Position numbers and translations under genes: made by a program. Below the pieces are notes generated by a model. The model did not search any database, was not told where the DNA came from, and saw only the letters and a program-made list of their open reading frames with translations. From assembly GCA_021737185.1 (NCBI GenBank), contig JAIPEL010000010.1, forward strand, positions 1 to 64,000: DNA of 64,000 nucleotides. The letters are read 5' to 3'. Below, piece after piece: positions 27,084-36,975 of the stretch (position 1 is its first letter; each line of letters starts with the position of its first letter). The DNA is from Desulfobacterales bacterium (GTDB lineage: Bacteria > Desulfobacterota > Desulfobacteria > Desulfobacterales > CAFBRK01).

Positions 27084-30000
27084 GAGCAACCTTCCTTTTG
27101 CGGCAATCTAATTTTCACTATAGTCCCTTTGCCATAGTCACTTTCCACTTGCACCTCCCCTTCGTGGCTCTCCACAATATATTTGACGATACTCATCCCC
27201 AGCCCAGTTCCCTCGATTGCTTTGTTGGAAGCATCAGCCCTCCAGAATTTTTCATATATTTTTTTAACCTGTTCAGGAGTCATACCGAGGCCCATATCTT
27301 TTACAACGATGGTAACAGTCGGAAAGGGCATATCCTTCTTTTTGGCATCAACGCCGTCATTTTCTTTATTTCTTTGAACGGCAACTTGAATCTTCCCGCC
27401 ATTTGGTGAGTACTTAACAGCATTACTGATCAGGTTTTCCACTGCCTGCTTCAGCTTTTCCGGATCGGCATACACTACCAAAGAACAATCTTCAAATTGC
27501 ATTTCAAATCTGTGTTTCGAGCTATACGATTGAAATAGCTCTACCGAGCTTTTTATCATTTCAGTCAGATCAAAGGATTTTTTGTACAGGCTAAACCCCT
27601 TGCCTGACTCAATGCGAGAAATATCCAAAAGGTCATTTATAATTTTACCAAGGGATGAAGCTTGGGCAGATATATAAGAAAGGTATTTTTTTTGCCTTTC
27701 CGGTTCAAGATTGTTTCGGGTCATAAGGATCTCGGAAAAACCCTGGATTGAAGTTAACGGAGTTCTCAACTCATGGGCCGCAGTGGAAAGAAATTCAGTC
27801 TTCATCCGGTCTAACTCTCGTTCCGATGTCACGTCGCTGATAATAATTACCATACTATCATTATTTTGTGCTTCAGGGTAATCGCTATTTTTTGCCTCTG
27901 TTGTGATCCGTGCAGTCTTAGCACGCAGGATACGCTTTCTATCCGTCAGTTCACCGGGATTTTCAAAATCAAATTGGTAGCCAGGCTCTCTCTCTTCCAG
28001 TGCGATAAACAGCCGGTCTTTTAGAGTATGGTCCTCGATTGCCCAATAAATCGCTTGCCCCTTTTTTTCGGCAAATCTGAATCCAAGAAGAGCCTCCGCG
28101 GCAGGATTCATTAAGACGATCTTGGCTTTATGGTTGGTCACGACCAGCCCGTCTGCTACCGAGAGCAGAATGGCGTTGAGGCGGTTTAAAGTCGCTTGGG
28201 CCGAAAGATTAGCCACGGCTAATTCCTGGGTTCGCTCTTCGACCTTTTTTTCAAGATTGTTAGAATAATCTTTCAGCGCCTCTAACGCACGAATGCGATC
28301 AAGAGCCGGGATAAATGCCATAGAGAGCTTTTCAACAGCCTTTTGATCAAAAAGGTCATAACCTTCAGGCTTGTTGGCCAAGGCGATCATTCCAAAAGCT
28401 TCATCTCCGCGTAATAAGGGAACACCCATAAATGTGTGAATCGGAGGGTGGCCCTCAGGTACTCCTCTTCTATCAGGGTCTTGTTCCGGCTCGTTGATTA
28501 TCTGGGATCGTCCCTTTTTAATGGTTCTTCCCCAGAAACTGCTGATTTCCATACCCTTTCGTTTTCCGTCTTTGTCACTATTCGGCATGCCACAGGAAGC
28601 AAAGCTGATTTCACTTTGGGCTATTTTATCGAACCGTGAGAAGTCGTTGACTTTTCCAATAAAACCAAATGCGCTCCCGGTAATCTCCTCGGCTGCTGAA
28701 AGGCAAATTTCCCCAACCTCTTGCTGATTTTCCGCAGCCAGACTTTGCACAAGAACAGCGTTGATGGCGGAAAGAATTTCCTTTTGGCGAGCCAAATCCG
28801 TCTCAATATTTTTTCGGTGGGTTACATCCAGAACGGTTGAAATCACCAACTGTGTTTCCGGCATTGGGATATTCTGTGCACTGATATACGTAGTTTCATA
28901 CCCCGCTCGCTCAATCGGTATATCTTCCCAGTGCATCCGCGCCGGATCGCCACTACCGGTGTCATCGAGTACCCGTTGCTTAATTTTTTCACGGTACTCT
29001 GGATTTTCGTAGACAGCCTCCCAGAAAGAGTCCTTCTGCATAATCGCCTCTTTCTTTGTCCGGTAGAATTTAGGAAAGAGATCGTTCATATACTCAAATT
29101 CAACAGAAGGATCCACAGAGTTTACGGCAATACCTATTGGTAGATAGTCTAAAATTGTCCTTATATATTGTTCACTTTGTCGCAGTTTGTTCTCTGCATG
29201 TTTTCTGTCTGTCACATCTCTCGCAGTGGAAACGAGTATAATGTTGCCATTTTCCTTAGCCACTAACCGACTATTAATTTCAGTAAATACCCGCTTGCCG
29301 TTTTTGCCGATCATGGCATATACATGGGGACCAATCTCTTCACCTTCCAATACACGCATAGTGTCTGAAACCGCCCGCTCCAAGTCTTCAGGTGCCACAA
29401 GGTTCAGGTCCAGAAACGGTTTTCCCAACAACTCAACTGGCTGGTAACCCAAAATACGTTCCACGGATGGAGAAATATCCAGGATTCTAAACTCGGAATC
29501 AATGGAATAAATGACGTCCATTGCGTTTTCAAAATGCATCCGGTAGTTGCGTTCGCTTCGCGCAAGTTCCTCGTTCCGTCTTTTTAGTTCCTTGCGTTTG
29601 GCAGCCAACTTCTGTCTTAGCAACAGGCTGAATAGAACAAATAGCAACGTTAGGCTAATCGCCACTGTCAATATGATTTTCATTTCTCTGGGGATGAAAA
29701 ACTTAACTTGTTTATTATTTAGCCATTTTTCAAATGTATGGTAATAAAAGGAATGTGGGTCCTTTTTGAGTATTTTCAGGCGGTGATCTATAGCGTCGGC
29801 ATATTCAATCGGAAAATTCGGTGCAAACGCAAAGCGTAGCTCCATAGGCGCCAGAACAATCGACGTCCTCTTGGCAGGGTATTGGCTCTCTTTTAAGAGA
29901 CCATAAAAGCGACTGATAATGCCGGCATCGGCTTTTTCGTTTGCGATAGCCTGAAATACACTCTCATAATTATCGCAGAGAACAAATTCGCAGGGTATAT

Positions 30001-30448
30001 TGAATTGCTTGAATCTTTCAAGGGAGATGTCCCCTTCAAGAGCCGCGATTCTTTTTCCCTGTAGCTCTTCAATTGTTTCGATGTTTATCGACGGATGGGT
30101 ATAGATACGAGCCCAGTTTGACAGAACTGTCTCTTGATTGAACTGGAAAACCCTGGCCCGTTTTTCCGAGTAGGCCATATCTGGAAGCATATCGATTTCT
30201 GCCGCTCTGAGCCGTTGAAGGCACTCCTGCCAAGTACCACTGACATATTTTAACTGCCAGCTCTCTTTTTCAGCAATATACTCCAGCAAGTAGACCCAAA
30301 GGCCTGCTGGGTTACCCTCCTCGTTTAAATAGATCTTGGGCTCGTTTTGGTATATTCCGATCTTAAAGGTGGCTGCCCCTTGCGCAAACAGCGGAGCAAC
30401 AATTTGAAAGCAAACAAAAAAAATTAAGAGTGTCATCCATTTTTTCAT
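27080..30448 (-). CDS. Periplasmic-binding-domain multi-PAS histidine kinase
   Basis: A 1122-residue sensor kinase from ATG 30448, which starts a signal peptide (MKKWMTLLIFFVCFQIVAP); an in-frame ATG 29 codons further upstream would spoil it. Residues about 25-245 are a family-3 solute-binding domain (FKIGIYQNEPKIYLNEEGNP, DMLPDMAYSEKRARVFQF). One transmembrane helix at about 258-280 follows. Then come PAS, PAS, a GAF domain (HTFMGVPLLRGDEAFGMIAL), another PAS, HisKA with AAHELRTPLTSIQGF and HATPase with GTGLGMSIVKYIV. It senses a small extracellular ligand and probably phosphorylates the adjacent receiver and perhaps the REC-GGDEF protein. Confidence 0.9.
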   Translation of the reverse strand: MKKWMTLLIFFVCFQIVAPLFAQGAATFKIGIYQNEPKIYLNEEGNPAGLWVYLLEYIAEKESWQLKYVSGTWQECLQRLRAAEIDMLPDMAYSEKRARVFQFNQETVLSNWARIYTHPSINIETIEELQGKRIAALEGDISLERFKQFNIPCEFVLCDNYESVFQAIANEKADAGIISRFYGLLKESQYPAKRTSIVLAPMELRFAFAPNFPIEYADAIDHRLKILKKDPHSFYYHTFEKWLNNKQVKFFIPREMKIILTVAISLTLLFVLFSLLLRQKLAAKRKELKRRNEELARSERNYRMHFENAMDVIYSIDSEFRILDISPSVERILGYQPVELLGKPFLDLNLVAPEDLERAVSDTMRVLEGEEIGPHVYAMIGKNGKRVFTEINSRLVAKENGNIILVSTARDVTDRKHAENKLRQSEQYIRTILDYLPIGIAVNSVDPSVEFEYMNDLFPKFYRTKKEAIMQKDSFWEAVYENPEYREKIKQRVLDDTGSGDPARMHWEDIPIERAGYETTYISAQNIPMPETQLVISTVLDVTHRKNIETDLARQKEILSAINAVLVQSLAAENQQEVGEICLSAAEEITGSAFGFIGKVNDFSRFDKIAQSEISFASCGMPNSDKDGKRKGMEISSFWGRTIKKGRSQIINEPEQDPDRRGVPEGHPPIHTFMGVPLLRGDEAFGMIALANKPEGYDLFDQKAVEKLSMAFIPALDRIRALEALKDYSNNLEKKVEERTQELAVANLSAQATLNRLNAILLSVADGLVVTNHKAKIVLMNPAAEALLGFRFAEKKGQAIYWAIEDHTLKDRLFIALEEREPGYQFDFENPGELTDRKRILRAKTARITTEAKNSDYPEAQNNDSMVIIISDVTSERELDRMKTEFLSTAAHELRTPLTSIQGFSEILMTRNNLEPERQKKYLSYISAQASSLGKIINDLLDISRIESGKGFSLYKKSFDLTEMIKSSVELFQSYSSKHRFEMQFEDCSLVVYADPEKLKQAVENLISNAVKYSPNGGKIQVAVQRNKENDGVDAKKKDMPFPTVTIVVKDMGLGMTPEQVKKIYEKFWRADASNKAIEGTGLGMSIVKYIVESHEGEVQVESDYGKGTIVKIRLPQKEGCS

Positions 30449-30902
30449 GAAAGCATTCGCCGACGCTAATTTGCCAAGTGGTGGGATTACCATAGAAGTA
30501 GGGTGGGTTTTATTTTCCCTCGAATCCGAGTCCAAAAAAAAAAGGATTATTCAGCCTTTAGCTTAATCCTACTATGCATATATAGGCTAGACTCTAAAAA
30601 TACAAGCATTTATTGTACTAAAAGGACTGAAAGAAGCATAAATTTGATATATTATGGAATCTATTTATTTGCTATTTCAACATCCTTATACATAAATAAC
30701 GCTGTTTTTTAAATTCCACCGTGGTCGTCTCTCCTACGATATCTCCCGATATATATGAGCCTGGATACCGGCATCGTGGTTCTCAAATTGCATTTTTCAA
30801 AAAATCATAATGTTAGGTAACCCTGCTGAAATCGAACAATCAACTTGCGAGAGCCCCGTTGAATTGGTTTCCAGCGGGACTCTTTGCGTTTAGGAGGAAG
30901 CC
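30449..30902. other. A+T-rich upstream region with a repeated leader
   Basis: No gene seen in these 454 bp. From about 30716 to 30830 the sequence (GTGGTCGTCT, then TATGAGCCTGGAT and GGTAACC) is repeated at 59817-59910. Both copies lie just upstream of related small-gene remnants, so this is the shared leader of that gene family. An imperfect hairpin with arms AGAGCCCCGTTG and CAGCGGGACTCT is at about 30850-30885, followed by GGAGGA at 30892. Confidence 0.6.
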
Positions 30903-30977
30903 ATGACCAAAGAGCAGGAACGGCAATACGAGGAGCCGGAGGCGCTCCGGGAGATCCTGAAACGGACGCTGGCGTCT
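30903..30977 (+). pseudogene. 5' fragment of a small gene interrupted by an IS21 remnant
   Basis: After a TTTAGGAGGAAGCC site the frame reads MTKEQERQYEEPEALREILK and then RTLA before the sequence changes into IS21 DNA. The related copy near 59905-60075 continues as GKKFRLDCGHTVSFGHF and so on to a short Cys-containing end, showing what was lost. The gene would have coded a protein of about 65 residues with a possible zinc-binding CGH...C motif. The open frame continues into istB only by chance. Confidence 0.6.
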
Positions 30978-31900
30978 ACGATCTCAATCGAATCGAAAAA
31001 ATCACTCTCACCGCTATCGCCGGCGACTTCTTCGAGCTTAAAACCCATGACACCGACAACCGATAAAATCGAAGCCCTGCTTGAGCGACTGCGCCTGCCC
31101 GGCTTTAAAATGGCGCTGACCGAAGAGCTCGCACTCGCACAAAAAACCGGTTGCGCACTGAGCGAAAGTATTTTGCGTCTATTGGCCGCCGAACAGGCCC
31201 ATCGCCAGCAGCGCAGCATGCTCTATCGCCTGAGCCAGGCCAGACTGCCCTTCGACTGGTCTCTTGAAAGCTTCCCCTTCAAAAAACAGCCCGCCGTCAA
31301 TAAAAAGCAAATCATGGACCTGGCCCAGCTCGACTTTGTCGAAAACGCCCGAAATGTCGTGTTCATCGGAGAACCCGGAACCGGTAAAACCGGGCTTGCC
31401 ATCGGACTGCTCAGAAAAGCACTCATCGCCGGCTACCGCGGTCGCTTCTACAACGCTCAGAGCCTCATCGACGAGCTCTACAGCTCGCTTGCCGACCGCT
31501 CCACCAACCGCCTGATCAACTCCCTTTGCCGTTACGATCTACTGCTCATCGATGAGCTGGGCTACCTCACCCTCAAATCCGAACAGATCAATGCCTTCTT
31601 TAAACTCATGGCAGAACGCTACCTGAAAAAGGCCACCATCATCACTACCAACCTCGACTACGAAAACTGGTATGAGCTGTTTGCATCAAAACCCCTGGTC
31701 GACGCCCTGCTCGACCGCCTCAATCACCACTGCGTGACCATCAAAATCAATGGCACCTCCCTGCGATCACCAGTTGGCCAAAAGTAAAATCATCACTCTC
31801 ACCGACTACCTGTCTACCACCACGTCCACAATAATAACCACCGCCCACCAAAACCATACTACCTGCTGCGCACTCGACGGAGCCCTTTGACTTAGCATTT
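30978..31900 (+). mobile_element. IS21-family element remnant (istA tail plus istB)
   Basis: The region holds the last 30 codons of an IstA-like transposase (ending DFFELKTHDTDNR at 31066), a complete istB, and a short downstream tail. Most of istA and one end are missing, so the element is a deletion derivative unable to transpose alone. The left junction is defined by comparison with the uninterrupted homologue near 59950. The right end is uncertain, near 31860-31900. Confidence 0.7.
31047..31787 (+). CDS. istB: IS21 helper ATPase IstB
   Basis: A 246-residue AAA+ ATPase. ATG 31047 is chosen because MTPTTDKIEALLERLRLPGF is the normal IstB N-terminus and it overlaps the istA tail; the longer frame upstream belongs to another gene. 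VVFIGEPGTGKTGLAIGLL is the Walker A region and LLLIDELGYLTL the Walker B, with TTNLDYENWYELF as the sensor region. It normally helps IstA choose a target. The transposase is missing here, so it is probably without function. Confidence 0.9.
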   Translation: MTPTTDKIEALLERLRLPGFKMALTEELALAQKTGCALSESILRLLAAEQAHRQQRSMLYRLSQARLPFDWSLESFPFKKQPAVNKKQIMDLAQLDFVENARNVVFIGEPGTGKTGLAIGLLRKALIAGYRGRFYNAQSLIDELYSSLADRSTNRLINSLCRYDLLLIDELGYLTLKSEQINAFFKLMAERYLKKATIITTNLDYENWYELFASKPLVDALLDRLNHHCVTIKINGTSLRSPVGQK

Positions 31901-32132
31901 ATGGGGCCGTTTTGATTGGCGCCGGGGCATTTTTGGCTTTTTCTGAAACCATCCCTTTCGTTCCGGTTTTGATCTCCGGAGCCTGGCCTTCGTCCATCAA
32001 GGCGTTGGCATAAGCGATCTTGAGCTGCGTCGAGGTGTTGAACCCGAACTTTTCAAGGATTTCTTTCTGGACCTTTCCGTCTTTGACCATCTGGATCAGC
32101 TTCTTGTTGTCAATCTTTTTACGCTTAGGCAT
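31899..32132 (-). CDS. Small helix-turn-helix-like protein
   Basis: A 77-residue basic protein; ATG 32132 follows a TGGAGG site and the upstream extension is rejected. MPKRKKIDNKKLIQMVKDGK and VQKEILEKFGFNTSTQLKIA look like a resolvase-type helix-turn-helix. The C-terminus is an alanine/proline tail. It is divergent from the second HU gene. Role unknown; it could be a DNA-binding accessory of a mobile element. Confidence 0.6.
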   Translation of the reverse strand: MPKRKKIDNKKLIQMVKDGKVQKEILEKFGFNTSTQLKIAYANALMDEGQAPEIKTGTKGMVSEKAKNAPAPIKTAP

Positions 32133-32330
32133 CGGGTATCCTCCATTAAGAATGTGAATTTGAAAATTATATAGCGGCCGGCCGAAAATTTTATAAGGGT
32201 TGAACGGATTTGATTTGATAAAGATCTGGTAAAATAATCTATCATATAGCAATTGCATCTCCACGCTTTTTCTGTTACATATCGAAGGCTTGTTTCTTTT
32301 TCCCAACTATCCCCGAATTGGAGATCCTCT

Positions 32331-32615
32331 ATGGCCCTTACTAAAGCCGATCTGGTCGAGGCGGTTATGCAGACATCCGGCCTTATCAAAGCTCAATGTG
32401 TCGATATAGTCGATTCCATCCTGTCCATAGTCAAAGACCGCCTATCTGCCGGTGAGGATGTCATGATTTCCAAATTCGGTAAATTCCAGATCAGGGAAAA
32501 GCCGGCCCGAAGGGGACGCAACCCGGCCACCGGCAGCGATTTGATGCTGCGACCGAGAATGGTCGTTACGTTCAAATATTCTGGAAAGCTGAAGAAGATG
32601 GTGAACGGAGGGTAA
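32331..32615 (+). CDS. HU/IHF-family DNA-binding protein, copy 2
   Basis: A 94-residue near-duplicate of the protein at 23520, with RRGRNPATGSDLMLRP and the same C-terminus. Differences cluster in the middle (LSAGEDVMISKFGKFQIREK). ATG 32331 follows the same TTGGAGATCCTCT leader. The similarity of about 60 bp upstream shows that a segment rather than only the gene was duplicated. The 8.5 kb between copies could be lost or moved by recombination between them. Confidence 0.93.
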   Translation: MALTKADLVEAVMQTSGLIKAQCVDIVDSILSIVKDRLSAGEDVMISKFGKFQIREKPARRGRNPATGSDLMLRPRMVVTFKYSGKLKKMVNGG

Positions 32616-32948
32616 ACTGAATCTGGGCGATTTGACGGTCCGGAAGATCAATTTCAAGCGACGAAATACTTCGATATTCCTGCCACTCTAAAGTTCTCAA
32701 GGCTGTCCAGGTTACCCGGCGTGCTCACTTCGATCAAAAATCAACAGGCTCAAGATATTGTGGTCGATCTGCAATGCCCTTAGGTTCAGATAGGGGAGTG
32801 TAGTCCGCGCGGAGGGCTTCGATGCACTATTAAGGTATTGTACAACGTTCAGCATAACCGGCTGGGAAAAGCTGCATAGCGAAGCGGCGCAGCTTTTCCC
32901 AGTCCGAGTTCATGCTGTTGGTTAGCCTTCAATTTCCTCTGCGCAATT
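32616..32948. other. Intergenic region with a strong imperfect palindrome
   Basis: No gene seen. At 32862-32875 and 32889-32902 a perfect 14-bp stem (CTGGGAAAAGCTGC) closes a 13-base loop. Outside it a second, imperfect stem pairs CAGCATAACCGG with the CCGAGTTCATGCTG side. The 5' flank has AACGTT and GCATAAC; the 3' flank ends GTTAGCC. It may be a terminator for the kinase gene at 32949 or a degenerate integron attC site. Confidence 0.5.
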
Positions 32949-35324
32949 TCAGCCGGAATTCTCCAGCACCTCCCTGACCTTGACGGCCAGGTTCCTTTTA
33001 GAAACCGGCTTGTGGATGAAATGCACGCCTTCTTCCAGAACACCATGATGGGCGATCACGTTGGCTGTGTAGCCGGACATGAACAGGCATTTGAGATCCG
33101 GGTAATAGGTCTGCAGCTGTCCGGCCAGATCCCTGCCGTTCATCTCGGGCATCACCACGTCCGTTATGAGCAGGTGAATCTTGCCGACGTGCCCCTCGGC
33201 CAAGCGAAGGGCGTCACCTGGGATGCCCGCTGTCAGAACGGTGTAGCCTAGCCCCTCTAACATTTTCCGGGTGAGGATCAAAATCGACCCCTCATCCTCT
33301 ACCACCAAAACAGTCTCACCATTGCCATGCGGGATTTCCGTTGTGCTTTGCTTTTGAACCCTGTCCGCCTTTCCCATGTGCCGGGACAGGTAGAGATGAA
33401 AAGTCGTTCCTTCCCCCGGCTCACTGTAAACATTGATGAACCCGCCATTTTGTTTAACGATGCCATACACCGTGGCAAGGCCCAGGCCGGTCCCCTGGCC
33501 GAGCTGCTTTGTGGTAAATAACGGTTCGAAAATCTGATTGCGGGTCTCCTTGTCCATACCGCAACCGTCATCGCTGACTGCCAGCATCACGTATTCTCCC
33601 GGGAAAAACCCCGCATGAATAGCACAGTAGGCTTCGTCGAATACGACGTTTGCCGTTTCAATGGTGATTTTGCCGACGTCGGGAATGGCGTCCTGGGCGT
33701 TGACGCAGAGGTTGGCCAGGAGCTGATCCACCTGGGCGGGGTCGATTTTTACCGGCCAAAGCACTGATCCCGGATCCCAGGCCAGATCAATGCCCTCGCC
33801 GATGAGCCGCCCAAGCATCTTGAGTATGCCTTCCACGACCGCATTCAAATCGAGCACCTCCGGGGATATGATTTGTTGGCGGGCAAAGGCCAGCAATTGC
33901 CGGGTAAGGTCCGCTGAACGGCTTGCAGCCGCGAGGATTTCCTTGAGATTCCCATGGATCGGATCACTTTCATTCACCTCGTCCAAGGTCAGTTCCGCAT
34001 AACCGGCAATCACGCTGAGCAAGTTGTTGAAATCGTGGGCAACGCCGCTGGCCAACCGGCCTACAGCCTCAATCTTCTGGGCCTGCAGTAACTGCTCCTG
34101 AAGCTCTTCTTTCTCTATTTCCTTGTTCTTGATTTCCGTGATATCGGTGCCGATGCCGCCCATTTGCACCGGCACCCCCTCCTGATCGGTAATCAGGGCC
34201 TTGCGGTCACGAATCCAGCGAATTTCGCCATCCGGTCTAACGATGCGATACTCGGCTTGCGCTTGGCCGCTTGTTAGCAGCTCTTCAGCGCTGGCTTGGG
34301 CAATTTGTTTATCTTCAGGATGAACCATTTCAAACCACAGGCCCGGATTGGATCGGAAATCATCCTCGGATATCATGAACACTTTCTCAAAAGCATGGTT
34401 TAGCTCCAGAATACGTGATCCGTCCGCCGAAGCAAGCCAAACCACGTCATTTAACTGGCTGCTCAGCTTATCATATCGCTCCTTGCTTTCGCGCAGACCA
34501 CGCTGGTCTTGCTTGCGCTGGGTGATGTCCTGGACTTGTCCGATGAAGAACAGTGGTTGCCCGGCATTGTCGCGGACCAATGATACATTCAACTGGGCCA
34601 AGACAAGATGTCCTTCTTTGTGCAGATATCGCTTCTCTATCTCGAAGGAGTCAATCCCGCCCGCCAATAACTTGCGATAGTTTGATGAGCTGGCGTCGAG
34701 ATCATCGGTGTAGGTAAGGTCATCAAATGTTTTGGCGAGCAGTTCTTCCTCGGAATAGCCAAGTATCCGGCAAAGCGCTGGGTTCGCCTTCAGAAAGCGC
34801 CCGTCGGGGGCGACCAGTGTCATCCCGATAGGCGAACAATCGAATGCATTTCTCAGAATTTCCTCTGATTCGGCCAATTCCGCGGTGCGCTGCCGGATAC
34901 GCGTTTCCAGCTCGGTATTTAGCTGTTCCATCGCAACCTCGGCCTGTTTGCGGTCGCTGATTTCATGAGCCGTTTCCACGGCACCGATGATGCGGCCTTC
35001 CGCGTCTTTAAGTGGCACGGCCTTTGACAGCCACGAAAGTTGCGAGATGGGCCAGTGATCCTGATTCTGCGGCGTCAACTCTGCTTCGTGTGGTTCTCCG
35101 TCCTCAATAGCAAGCGTCACCGGGCAGCCGCGGCATGGGTTATCAAGCCGCCAAGCCGAGTAACACTTTTTCCCTTCGATCTCCTGAATAGAGAATCCCG
35201 TCGCTTTAAGGTATGCCTTATTCGCCCAGACAATATTGTGATCCGTGTCGTGAATTGCTATAATCGCTGGCGCTAAATCAAGCACATGGGCCTTCAGTTC
35301 ATTCTGAATCGGGGCTTGTAACAT
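32949..35324 (-). CDS. Hybrid histidine kinase, three PAS, HisKA, HATPase, REC
   Basis: A 791-residue cytoplasmic hybrid kinase, with ATG 35324 after GAGGT. PAS1 (about 15-120) carries a Cys cluster ([17 protein letters not shown]). PAS2 and PAS3 follow to about residue 415. The HisKA motif is [19 protein letters not shown] and the ATP lid [19 protein letters not shown]-terminal receiver (about 670-785) has [22 protein letters not shown] and HKPVSKRNL. The HDFNN type usually phosphorylates its own receiver. The PAS1 cysteines could bind a metal or respond to redox. It lies directly 3' of the group II intron. Confidence 0.92.
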   Translation of the reverse strand: MLQAPIQNELKAHVLDLAPAIIAIHDTDHNIVWANKAYLKATGFSIQEIEGKKCYSAWRLDNPCRGCPVTLAIEDGEPHEAELTPQNQDHWPISQLSWLSKAVPLKDAEGRIIGAVETAHEISDRKQAEVAMEQLNTELETRIRQRTAELAESEEILRNAFDCSPIGMTLVAPDGRFLKANPALCRILGYSEEELLAKTFDDLTYTDDLDASSSNYRKLLAGGIDSFEIEKRYLHKEGHLVLAQLNVSLVRDNAGQPLFFIGQVQDITQRKQDQRGLRESKERYDKLSSQLNDVVWLASADGSRILELNHAFEKVFMISEDDFRSNPGLWFEMVHPEDKQIAQASAEELLTSGQAQAEYRIVRPDGEIRWIRDRKALITDQEGVPVQMGGIGTDITEIKNKEIEKEELQEQLLQAQKIEAVGRLASGVAHDFNNLLSVIAGYAELTLDEVNESDPIHGNLKEILAAASRSADLTRQLLAFARQQIISPEVLDLNAVVEGILKMLGRLIGEGIDLAWDPGSVLWPVKIDPAQVDQLLANLCVNAQDAIPDVGKITIETANVVFDEAYCAIHAGFFPGEYVMLAVSDDGCGMDKETRNQIFEPLFTTKQLGQGTGLGLATVYGIVKQNGGFINVYSEPGEGTTFHLYLSRHMGKADRVQKQSTTEIPHGNGETVLVVEDEGSILILTRKMLEGLGYTVLTAGIPGDALRLAEGHVGKIHLLITDVVMPEMNGRDLAGQLQTYYPDLKCLFMSGYTANVIAHHGVLEEGVHFIHKPVSKRNLAVKVREVLENSG

Positions 35325-35394
35325 ATGCTTACCTCTTTTCTTGAGAGCTCAAGACCGGGTAGGTCAGGGGCTTCTCAGCCCCTTTCCCCCCTTG

Positions 35395-35428
35395 GAACCG
35401 TACGTGAAAGTTTCCCTTCATACGGCTC
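35395..35428 (-). ncRNA. Group II intron domain V
   Basis: A 34-nt hairpin starting GAGCCGTATG and ending CGTACGGTTC with a GAAA-type tetraloop region. It is the catalytic core of group II introns, and its presence and intact pairing suggest the ribozyme could be active. Confidence 0.9.
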
Positions 35429-35433
35429 GAGCG

Positions 35434-36975
35434 TTAACGAAAGGCACCCTTGTGGAGTGCCCCGGCTGTTTCAACCTCAAACCTGCGCTGCCAGCTTGCC
35501 CCATACTCCCGGTGTGACATTGCCGGAAGCAGGCGGGCCTCCTTATCGTGTCGGCGCTGCCAAAAATACCTGGCGTATCCTGGAAGATAAGGATTCGCGT
35601 CAGCCTTGATCTTAATGTGACGTCTTATGCCTATAGCGCTCAGGCGCACGACTTCGTAGAGTCGCTTGACTTTCTTTGTGGCAGCCGCTACCGCAAACAC
35701 CCAACGCCGCCCGGTGGCAAACCAGTATTTCCGGGCCAGCCATCGTTTGGGCTTGTTCGGGTGGCGGCGGCGGATCATTCGCCACAACTCTTCATAAACA
35801 TAAGTGTCGATTCGACCGAAGGCTTCCGATGATACCACGTGACGGTGGTAGTTGCCCCAGCCTCGAAGCGTCTGGTTCAGCTTCTTGATCAGGGCAGGCA
35901 GCGGAGCGCTCACATGGGAACGGATCAACTTCCCAAGCTTTCCGATGAGGGCGAGGACTCCCTCCTTTGCCGGCGTGATGTGCAATACCTTGCCGTGCTT
36001 TCGGAAGCTCTGGCCGAGGAAGACAAATCCGTCCTTGATATGGGTCATCAAGGTCTTTTCCTCAGAAAGGGATAATCCCCGCTTGGCCAAAAATTCTTCG
36101 ACCACTGGCTTGACCTGCATTTGCAGAACTCGCCTCGATTTGCCGGTTATGATAAAGTCGTCGGCATAGCGGACGAAGTTGACCCTCGACCGTCTGGGCA
36201 CTGCCTCGTGGACAGCCTTCTCCAGTCCGTCGAGTGTCATATTTGACAGCGTGGGACTGATAATCCCGCCCTGCGGTGTCCCCTTGCGCGAGGGAAAGAG
36301 ACGATTTTTCTCCATGTAACCGGATTTAAGCCACCTGAGAAGAACGACCTTGTCCATGGGGATGTTCGAACAGATCCATTCATGGCTGATGTTATCGAAG
36401 CATCCGCAGATATCGGCCTCCAGCACCCAGGGCGCCGAATTCGGCTTGCTTAAGGCGTTGAAGGCTGCGGCAATGGCATCGGCGCAACTGCGCCCCTCCC
36501 GAAATCCGTAAGAATTCCGGTCGGCGGTCGTCTCTGCGATGGGAGCCAGTGCCAGCTTGTAGAGCGCCTGCATGGCGCGATCCCTCATGGTGGGGATACT
36601 CAGCGGTCGCTTCTTGCCGTTCTTTTTCGGTATGTATATCCGTCTCAGTGGGCGCGGCTTGTAGCCGCGGCGGTTTAAGGCTGCAATCGCCCGCCCCTTG
36701 GCTCTGGCGCCTTTCCACAGCACGCCGTCGACGCCCGGGGTGTTTTTCCCCTTGTTTGTGGTGACTCGTCTCACAGCCAGTGCCTTGGCGTAGAACGAGT
36801 TGACCAGCAGGTGTTGCAAGGCCTTCGCCTTGTTCCACCGGCCTTCCTGCACAGCCTTTGCGATACGCATCTGGAGCCGCCTGACTTCGCGGCGGGCCTG
36901 GACCCAGTCGATCCTCTGCCATCTTGCCGCATCGCCGATAGGTGCACCGGCCGAGGCCGTCTTTTGCTTTCCCAT
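35434..36975 (-). CDS. ltrA: Group II intron reverse transcriptase/maturase
   Basis: A 513-residue protein. ATG 36975 follows a GGAGA site; an in-frame ATG 90 bp upstream is an alternative. The RT domain has KGKNTPGVDG, YIPKKNGKKRPLSIPTMRDR, YGFREGRSCADAI, DICGCFDNISHEW, GTPQGGIISPTLSNM and the catalytic FVRYADDFII. The maturase X region (TLRGWGNYHRHVVSSEAFG) is present. The C-terminus ends in basic sequence without a clear HNH endonuclease motif, so retrohoming may be endonuclease-independent or the ORF may be shortened. The N-terminal extension is not that of class C introns. Confidence 0.93.
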   Translation of the reverse strand: MGKQKTASAGAPIGDAARWQRIDWVQARREVRRLQMRIAKAVQEGRWNKAKALQHLLVNSFYAKALAVRRVTTNKGKNTPGVDGVLWKGARAKGRAIAALNRRGYKPRPLRRIYIPKKNGKKRPLSIPTMRDRAMQALYKLALAPIAETTADRNSYGFREGRSCADAIAAAFNALSKPNSAPWVLEADICGCFDNISHEWICSNIPMDKVVLLRWLKSGYMEKNRLFPSRKGTPQGGIISPTLSNMTLDGLEKAVHEAVPRRSRVNFVRYADDFIITGKSRRVLQMQVKPVVEEFLAKRGLSLSEEKTLMTHIKDGFVFLGQSFRKHGKVLHITPAKEGVLALIGKLGKLIRSHVSAPLPALIKKLNQTLRGWGNYHRHVVSSEAFGRIDTYVYEELWRMIRRRHPNKPKRWLARKYWFATGRRWVFAVAAATKKVKRLYEVVRLSAIGIRRHIKIKADANPYLPGYARYFWQRRHDKEARLLPAMSHREYGASWQRRFEVETAGALHKGAFR

